DNA of 8,690 nucleotides, taken from the NCBI GenBank assembly GCA_036675565.1, contig JAKFER010000077.1, positions 1-8,690 of the forward strand, read 5' to 3'. Origin of the DNA: JACCYQ01 sp036675565. Its GTDB lineage: Bacteria; Bacteroidota; Bacteroidia; Chitinophagales; Chitinophagaceae. Of this stretch, positions 5,201 through 8,690 are shown one piece after another. The stretch's first letter is position 1; each line of letters begins with the position of its first letter. The notes under the pieces were generated by a model. It saw only the letters and a program-made list of their open reading frames with translations. It ran no database searches and was not told where the DNA came from. The position numbers were made by a program, and so were the translations under genes.

Positions 5201-5586
5201 AAGTTCCAGAAAAATATAGATTCAAAAAAGGAATGATGGGTAGTGATTCGTCATACGGCAATAATGGCGTATTTGTTATCCCGCATTATAAAATATCCTT
5301 TTACGAAATAAACTGCATTGTTAGTGACGGTATGGGCTGGCAGCATGTTTCTGTAACAATTAGCTCAACTCAAAGAAAAGTGGAACGTTGCCCAACCTGG
5401 GAAGAAATGTGTTATGTAAAATCATTGTTTTGGGATAATAACGAAACGGTAATACAATATCATCCACCGGAAAGCGAGTATGTAAATAATCACCCTTACT
5501 GCCTTCATCTATGGAAGCCGGACAACGTTCAATTGCCGTTGCCTGATTCTTTAATGGTAGGAATTAAACAACTGGTAAAAGGATGA
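5197..5586 (+). CDS. DUF7694-like conserved phage protein, 129 residues
   Basis: The role is unknown. The chain carries a run I recall from a domain of unknown function widespread in phages: GWQHVSVTISSTQRKVERCP (about residues 48-67), TWEEMCYVKSLFWD (68-81), then ETVIQYHPPESEYVNN (84-99), HPYCLHLWKP (100-109), and a closing LPLPDSLMVGIKQ. The 'PTWEEM-x2-K-x2-F', 'HPPESEYVNNHPYCLHLW' and 'VGIK' marks are very characteristic. I call it DUF7694-like from memory and cannot check. It starts at ATG 5197, which overlaps the previous gene's TGA, and its own TGA is overlapped by the next ATG. Confidence 0.62.
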   Translation: MKVPEKYRFKKGMMGSDSSYGNNGVFVIPHYKISFYEINCIVSDGMGWQHVSVTISSTQRKVERCPTWEEMCYVKSLFWDNNETVIQYHPPESEYVNNHPYCLHLWKPDNVQLPLPDSLMVGIKQLVKG

Positions 5587-5771
5587 GCGGGACCGTAAAG
5601 CTGATCTATAAAGGATTTGTAAATAATCAGGTTGACTATACGTCGGCAGTGGACAGGAGAGAAAAGATAGAAGCCTGGCGCCGGATATACGGGATGGAAA
5701 AGTTTAATCAGTGCGCTATCCAGATCAGGCCGGATATTAAAGTAAGAAAAAGAGAAAGTATTTACGCATAA
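5583..5771 (+). CDS. Small conserved-looking 62-residue protein
   Basis: This short protein opens with beta-type sequence (MSGTVKLIYKGFVNNQVDYT), has a helix RREKIEAWRRIYGMEKFNQC, and closes with the strand AIQIRPDIKVRKRE. The pattern 'strand, helix with R-x-I-x2-W-x3-YG, strand with IQIRP' looks conserved in Bacteroidota mobile DNA by memory, but no function is known to me. Its ATG overlaps the TGA of the DUF7694-like gene (ATGA). It is the last of the coupled chain, and the folded element at 5811 follows after its TAA. Confidence 0.58.
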   Translation: MSGTVKLIYKGFVNNQVDYTSAVDRREKIEAWRRIYGMEKFNQCAIQIRPDIKVRKRESIYA

Positions 5772-5810
5772 ATAAATTTTGTATGATAGATAAATGTATT
5801 ACTTTTGGAG

Positions 5811-5921
5811 TGCTTAGACAAGGACGTAAGTCCCATATACATATCGAGGGCTTTTTTAATGCCCTATACAATACTCCGGTATTGCTATTTATCTGTGGAA
5901 ACACAGGTCCTTGTCTAAGCA
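5811..5921 (+). ncRNA. Candidate multi-branched structured RNA
   Basis: A perfect 15-bp inverted repeat, TGCTTAGACAAGGAC (5811-5825) with GTCCTTGTCTAAGCA (5907-5921), encloses three compact stems. These are AGGGC 5847-5851 with GCCCT 5861-5865; CAATAC 5869-5874 with GTATTG 5879-5884 and a TCCG loop; and CTGTG 5893-5897 with CACAG 5902-5906 and a GAAA tetraloop that abuts the outer stem. A fourth option, GGAC 5822-5825 with GTCC 5830-5833 and a GTAA tetraloop, competes with the inner end of the outer stem. The two GNRA-type loops and the branching argue for RNA rather than a simple DNA palindrome. A 70-residue frame runs through it but looks spurious. It lies 57 bases before the ASCH gene, so it may be its leader or a separate RNA. 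Confidence 0.6.
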
Positions 5922-5978
5922 ACAGGAAATGGCGTACCGGTTTTTTTATGCCCCTACTTCAACAATTAAACAAAATAA

Positions 5979-6710
5979 ATGGAACATACTATTAAAACAC
6001 ACACGCCTTTTTATCAGGAAATAGCAGACGGTAAAAAGCCGTTTGAGTTTCGCCTAAATGACCGTAATTATAAAGTAGGTGATACGTTACATCATTTGGA
6101 GTATGACCTAGAAAAACAGGAAGAAACAGGAAGGCAGTTATGGTGTGACGTGGTTTACGTTATTTATGGTGGCCAGTTTGGCATACCGGAAGGGTACTGT
6201 ATAATGACACAGCATACGCAAAAACAGGTTGATTTTATACGTGACTATGGCAGGATTTCGGTTGATGTTTTGCCAAGATTTGAAGCAAAGTTAAATCACA
6301 GAATGGGAGGCAATATATCTGAACGGATTAACCATGTTCTTAATGAATTGGAATCTTCAGCTACTAATTCTGTATTCAGGGCAAAGAACTTCCTTGATGA
6401 TATTAAAACACAGTTTAAGGCATTAGAATTAGTTGTTGACGGCATTTCTTCAGACCAATATAATCACAGCCAAAAGAGGGTTATTGCCAACCATGTAATA
6501 AACATGCTCAGAGATATGGTTGATCGTATTAATAAAGTTGAATTTAATTATTCCTACGGCATTTATGAAAGGTTTGATTTTTTCAGATCGGATAGGCCGG
6601 AAAAAGAATTATATCGAAAATACAGGGAGTTGAAAGTCGAATTAGCTCATTACAAAAAAGATACAATGTCGCACGATTTGGAAGACAAAAACGAACCATT
6701 GCCATTTTAA
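5979..6710 (+). CDS. ASCH/DUF3850 domain protein with helical C-terminal extension
   Basis: Residues about 1-80 match the DUF3850 domain of the ASCH/PUA-like superfamily, a fold linked to RNA binding: HTIKTHTPFYQEIADGKKPF, then EFRLNDRNYKVGDTLHHLEY, and the closing VYVIYGGQFGIPEGYCIM. This order (trap helix, 'FE-x-R-x-NDR-x-Y-x-VGD', and 'GGQFGI-x-GY') is diagnostic. Residues about 85-243 are predominantly helical and charged, without a recognised domain. DUF3850 proteins are usually only about 80-100 residues, so the long tail is unusual and may be a partner-binding or regulatory part. It is preceded by the folded element 5811-5921 and followed by a long gap, so it is probably transcribed on its own. 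Confidence 0.78.
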   Translation: MEHTIKTHTPFYQEIADGKKPFEFRLNDRNYKVGDTLHHLEYDLEKQEETGRQLWCDVVYVIYGGQFGIPEGYCIMTQHTQKQVDFIRDYGRISVDVLPRFEAKLNHRMGGNISERINHVLNELESSATNSVFRAKNFLDDIKTQFKALELVVDGISSDQYNHSQKRVIANHVINMLRDMVDRINKVEFNYSYGIYERFDFFRSDRPEKELYRKYRELKVELAHYKKDTMSHDLEDKNEPLPF

Positions 6711-7083
6711 GGTCATACAAAGATTAAGTAAACTTTCGACATAGGTTTTTCTCCCTTTTTAATCCATACCCATTTCAGGAAGGGTAAAATAACAAAGGTT
6801 CGGTTCATTCATATATGTTAGGCAAAAAAGAGTTAGCAATTTCGACCACTGAAAACTAACGACGGTAAAGCGAAGTCGAAAGACCGAGAATAAAATAGCC
6901 TGATAACCTGGCACCGGAACAGAGGAAAGAATGGAAACTGATTGAAAAAGCCACCTGAATTTTTGTCCAAATGGCTTTTTAACTGGAAATAAGTATAAAC
7001 TCTTGAATTAGTAGAATAGTTCAAAGATAATACTTTACCGGATAGAGAGTGGTATGTAATCTATAACCATTAAAATAAGTATT
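6711..7083 (+). other. 373-bp non-coding gap with crossing complementary segments
   Basis: No supported gene lies here. Complementary pairs are: CTTTCGAC 6733-6740 with GTCGAAAG 6875-6882 (8 bp); CCCTT 6753-6757 with AAGGG 6780-6784; GTTAG 6832-6836 with CTAAC 6856-6860; TTTCGAC 6840-6846 also with GTCGAAA 6875-6881; and CGGT 6863-6866 with ACCG 6883-6886, which holds GTCGAAAG in its loop. TTTCGAC thus occurs twice and competes for one partner, a switch-like layout. Short in-frame peptide-like runs (for example DNLAPEQRKEWKLIEKAT ending at 6958) may be remnants of a lost gene. A terminator-like hairpin lies at 6945-6980. I see no clear promoter. Confidence 0.4.
6945..6980 (+). terminator. Bidirectional intrinsic terminator-like hairpin
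   Basis: AAAAAGCCA (6945-6953) pairs perfectly with TGGCTTTTT (6972-6980) around an 18-base loop. The A-run before and T-run after make it terminator-like on both strands. The stem is modest (GCCA core) with a large loop, so its strength is uncertain. It would end transcription from the ASCH gene before the genes from 7084. Confidence 0.5.
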
Positions 7084-7392
7084 ATGAACAGAAATGAAGC
7101 AAAAAAATTATCAGAAACAGTAACGCTTGAAGATTTAAAGCAAATGTTTGTAAATGCTCAGGCCGGCATTAAGAATTGGGCTGAAACATCAAGAGTAAAC
7201 AAGGGCATGACTAAGGGGACGGCATATAATATTTTGTCTCTAAAAAAAGAGTATGCCAGCATTAATGAACTGCACATTTTAGGACGAACGAATATGATAT
7301 GGGAGTTTGGCGAATTTCTCCCCGGTTATCAAAAACAACCTAAGAAACAAAAGCCTTCTATAAATCCAGTTCATCAAGAACCAAAATTCTGA
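7084..7392 (+). CDS. Hypothetical 102-residue phage protein
   Basis: The function is unknown. The protein begins MNRNEAKKLSETVTLEDLKQMFVNAQ, an amphipathic helix pair, followed by AGIKNWAETSRVNKGMTKGT and AYNILSLKKEYASIN, then a short beta-like piece (MIWEFGEFLPGY) and a basic, Pro-rich tail KKQKPSINPVHQEPKF. The 'NAQ-x2-I-x-NW-x4-S-x-VNKG-T-G' block looks like a conserved motif that I recall loosely in Bacteroidota phage proteins but cannot name. It opens a new transcription unit: it follows the 373-bp gap and terminator-like hairpin, and its ATG is preceded by the A/T-rich cattaaaataagtatt without a Shine-Dalgarno. The next gene begins 2 bases after its TGA. Confidence 0.6.
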   Translation: MNRNEAKKLSETVTLEDLKQMFVNAQAGIKNWAETSRVNKGMTKGTAYNILSLKKEYASINELHILGRTNMIWEFGEFLPGYQKQPKKQKPSINPVHQEPKF

Positions 7393-7394
7393 TT

Positions 7395-7946
7395 ATGACT
7401 ATCCAAGACCGTGAACAAACTTTTAAAGAACAGGTATTTAGAATGATCGCTTTTGCCTACGAAATAAGAGAAGAGTTTTATCAGTATTGGTCTGAGCCAA
7501 ACAAGAGTAACACAAAGATGAAATATGAGCTTGAAAGAACATGGGACTTAAATAGGCGGCTTAAACGCTGGCAGCTTATGAAAGATCAGAGAAAGGATTT
7601 TAAGGTCGGGAATGCCTCGCCTGTAGTTCACACCTCAGTTAAACCAACGCCACCAAAACCGGTAAATATGATACAAGAGCTTGACCAGTTTTTACAGAAG
7701 TACCAGGATAGGCCAACGGATATTCCGTTCAGTGAGTTTGGCAAGTACTATGATTATATGAAGGCAGAGAAGCTTATTAAGCCCTTCACAGTTGGAGAGG
7801 TAGAGAATTTGAAACGGATATATAATAACGACAATTTAAAGTGCCGTTGCGCCTGTGTCCAGATAACCCTGGACCGCTATGTAAACAGCGGGTTTACGTT
7901 TGGGAAAGTATTTGAAGTAAGGTTAAAATTGAACACATGCCAATAG
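7395..7946 (+). CDS. Hypothetical 183-residue two-part protein
   Basis: I do not recognise the function. The N-terminal half is helical and charged (MTIQDREQTFKEQVFRMIAF, then a basic helix with RTWDLNRRLKRWQLMKDQRK), a linker is rich in Pro (about residues 80-92, KPTPPKPVN), and the C-terminal half is helical with FSEFGKYYDYMKAEK and VGEVENLKRIYNNDN, ending at an RCACVQITLDRYVNSGF stretch. The two-part layout with a flexible linker resembles phage adaptors or replication helpers, but this is inference. Its start is 2 bases after the previous stop, and its end overlaps the next gene by 10 bases, so the genes from 7084 to 8668 probably form one operon. Confidence 0.62.
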   Translation: MTIQDREQTFKEQVFRMIAFAYEIREEFYQYWSEPNKSNTKMKYELERTWDLNRRLKRWQLMKDQRKDFKVGNASPVVHTSVKPTPPKPVNMIQELDQFLQKYQDRPTDIPFSEFGKYYDYMKAEKLIKPFTVGEVENLKRIYNNDNLKCRCACVQITLDRYVNSGFTFGKVFEVRLKLNTCQ

Positions 7947-8353
7947 AAGTAATAAAATACACCTGCCAGTTTAAATGCGGTAAAAAAGCAGTCGGTCATG
8001 AATCTGGAATGAGAGGCCACGAATCACAGTGTTGGAAAAATCCAGCTAATCAAACTTGTAAAACATGCACAAATGAAATTTATGAATACGATTATGATAA
8101 TGGTAAACAATCCATTTATAGAGGCTGTAAAATAGATAGTTTGAATGAAGTTTTTGAATCAGTGAACGACATTTTGAAGTTTCAAAATACTATGCACGTT
8201 CGACCTATTTATAAATGCCAGTACTGGAATAAAAATGATGATGATAAATCAAAAGAGTTTGCTGATTTATTGGATTCTGAAATAAGAGATCCGGAGGAAG
8301 GAACTAAACACTACCCTTATTTTAATAAACCAAAAATAGAAATGCCGTTTTAA
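7937..8353 (+). CDS. Small protein with two Cys/His clusters
   Basis: The protein of 138 residues has an N-terminal half rich in Cys and His. Cluster 1 is Cys10, Cys14, His28 and Cys32 (C-x3-C ... H-x3-C), close to a zinc-finger arrangement. Cluster 2 is Cys41, Cys44 (C-x2-C), Cys64 and Cys94, which could form a zinc ribbon. The remainder is hydrophilic, with a charged middle (EFADLLDSEIRDPEEG) and a short basic end. Zinc binding is inferred from spacing alone; no family is recognised. Such ribbons in phage genomes often sit in DNA- or RNA-interacting accessory proteins. The ATG lies inside the end of the upstream gene, and the next ATG follows the TAA immediately. Confidence 0.62.
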   Translation: MPIEVIKYTCQFKCGKKAVGHESGMRGHESQCWKNPANQTCKTCTNEIYEYDYDNGKQSIYRGCKIDSLNEVFESVNDILKFQNTMHVRPIYKCQYWNKNDDDKSKEFADLLDSEIRDPEEGTKHYPYFNKPKIEMPF

Positions 8354-8668
8354 ATGAACCTCCCCGACGAAATAAAAGTAACAATACCAGCCTTTGATAC
8401 GGCCCTGGAACATTTAAAAAATTCAGAAGATCCGATCGGTGAAATATTTAGAACATCGGCTTATCTGTTCCCTATGCAGTGGCTATATTGTCAAATGATA
8501 AAACAGATCGTAAATGAAGAAACAAAAGAGAGAGCTTTGAAGCCACTGGGCCAAACGGATGAAGCGACAAGGAATAAGTATTGGAGTTTGGTAAAATATA
8601 AAGACTGGTCACGGTCCCGTAAGATATGGGCAATGCAGGCTGTTTATGTTTGGGAGAATTTATATTGA
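8354..8668 (+). CDS. Hypothetical 104-residue helical protein
   Basis: This is an unrecognised protein, almost entirely helical: MNLPDEIKVTIPAFDTALEH, IGEIFRTSAYLFPMQWLYCQ, MIKQIVNEETKERALK, a loop around PLGQTDEATRNKY, and a final aromatic helix with SLVKYKDWSRSRKIWAMQAV. It is rich in Trp and Tyr and has a balanced charge, so it is likely soluble. The ATG directly follows the preceding TAA with no spacer, consistent with coupled translation. It ends at TGA 8666-8668 near the window edge. Confidence 0.6.
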   Translation: MNLPDEIKVTIPAFDTALEHLKNSEDPIGEIFRTSAYLFPMQWLYCQMIKQIVNEETKERALKPLGQTDEATRNKYWSLVKYKDWSRSRKIWAMQAVYVWENLY

Positions 8669-8690
8669 ACGATATTTTAAAAATCATTTT
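8665..8690 (+). CDS. Possible truncated next gene, TTG start
   Basis: A TTG codon at 8665-8667 overlaps the previous TGA as TTGA, echoing the 4-base coupling used earlier. The readable start is MNDILKII before the window ends, so only eight residues can be seen. No function can be given. It is equally possible that no gene starts here. Confidence 0.2.

Noticed and set aside
5811..5921. A small inverted-repeat transposon (MITE) or a tRNA
   Set aside because: No target-site duplication is seen at the 15-bp repeats. The stems do not have tRNA lengths or a 7-base T loop, and there is no CCA-like end or anticodon stem of the right size.
5783..5995. A 70-residue plus-strand reading frame through the folded element
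   Set aside because: It runs through the 15-bp inverted repeat and its inner hairpins, its composition looks random, and it overlaps the ASCH gene start. I treat the region as non-coding.

Overview
The window looks like the early or accessory region of a temperate phage or prophage of the phylum Bacteroidota. Three things support this. The gene families are typical phage ones: HNH endonuclease, RecT-like annealing protein, Dam-type methyltransferase, NinB-like protein, TPGPW small protein and an ASCH/DUF3850 protein. Start codons follow A/T-rich leaders and mostly lack a Shine-Dalgarno sequence, as is usual in Bacteroidota. Every supported gene is on the plus strand, tightly packed and short. 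No structural, integrase, terminase or lysis gene is seen, and genus and lifestyle cannot be fixed from the sequence.

Layout. Positions 1-1920 are a loose accessory segment: a 46-residue membrane peptide, an HNH endonuclease, a small lipoprotein, a TPGPW protein and two tiny proteins. Long structured leaders separate several of them (200-294, 703-873, 1451-1528). The leaders at 200 and 1451 share a near-identical TARGTTTTGG start, and all three contain TTTTAAAAA before the start codon. Positions 1924-5771 are a compact operon: RecT-like, a GC-rich 69-residue protein, Dam, NinB-like, a coiled-coil protein, a frameshifted gene, a 49-residue SH3-like protein and four more small proteins. Most neighbours overlap by 4 bases (ATGA or GTGA), suggesting translational coupling. 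Positions 5772-5978 hold a strongly folded element, a 15-bp perfect outer stem enclosing several small hairpins, directly upstream of an ASCH/DUF3850 gene (5979-6710). Positions 6711-7083 are a 373-bp non-coding gap with crossing complementary segments and a terminator-like hairpin. Positions 7084-8668 hold four unrecognised genes, including one with two Cys/His clusters.

Working together. The RecT-like and NinB-like proteins point to recombination or replication of phage DNA, and the Dam protein probably modifies that DNA against host restriction. The HNH protein resembles free-standing homing endonucleases. The lipoprotein could act at the host envelope, which is inference only.

The observations most worth checking are the folded RNA candidates at 5811-5921 and 712-852, the repeated leader architecture in the first 1.5 kb, and the frameshift at about 4461-4507. 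The shifted frame of that gene restores both a family-like C-terminus and the ATGA overlap with the next gene.
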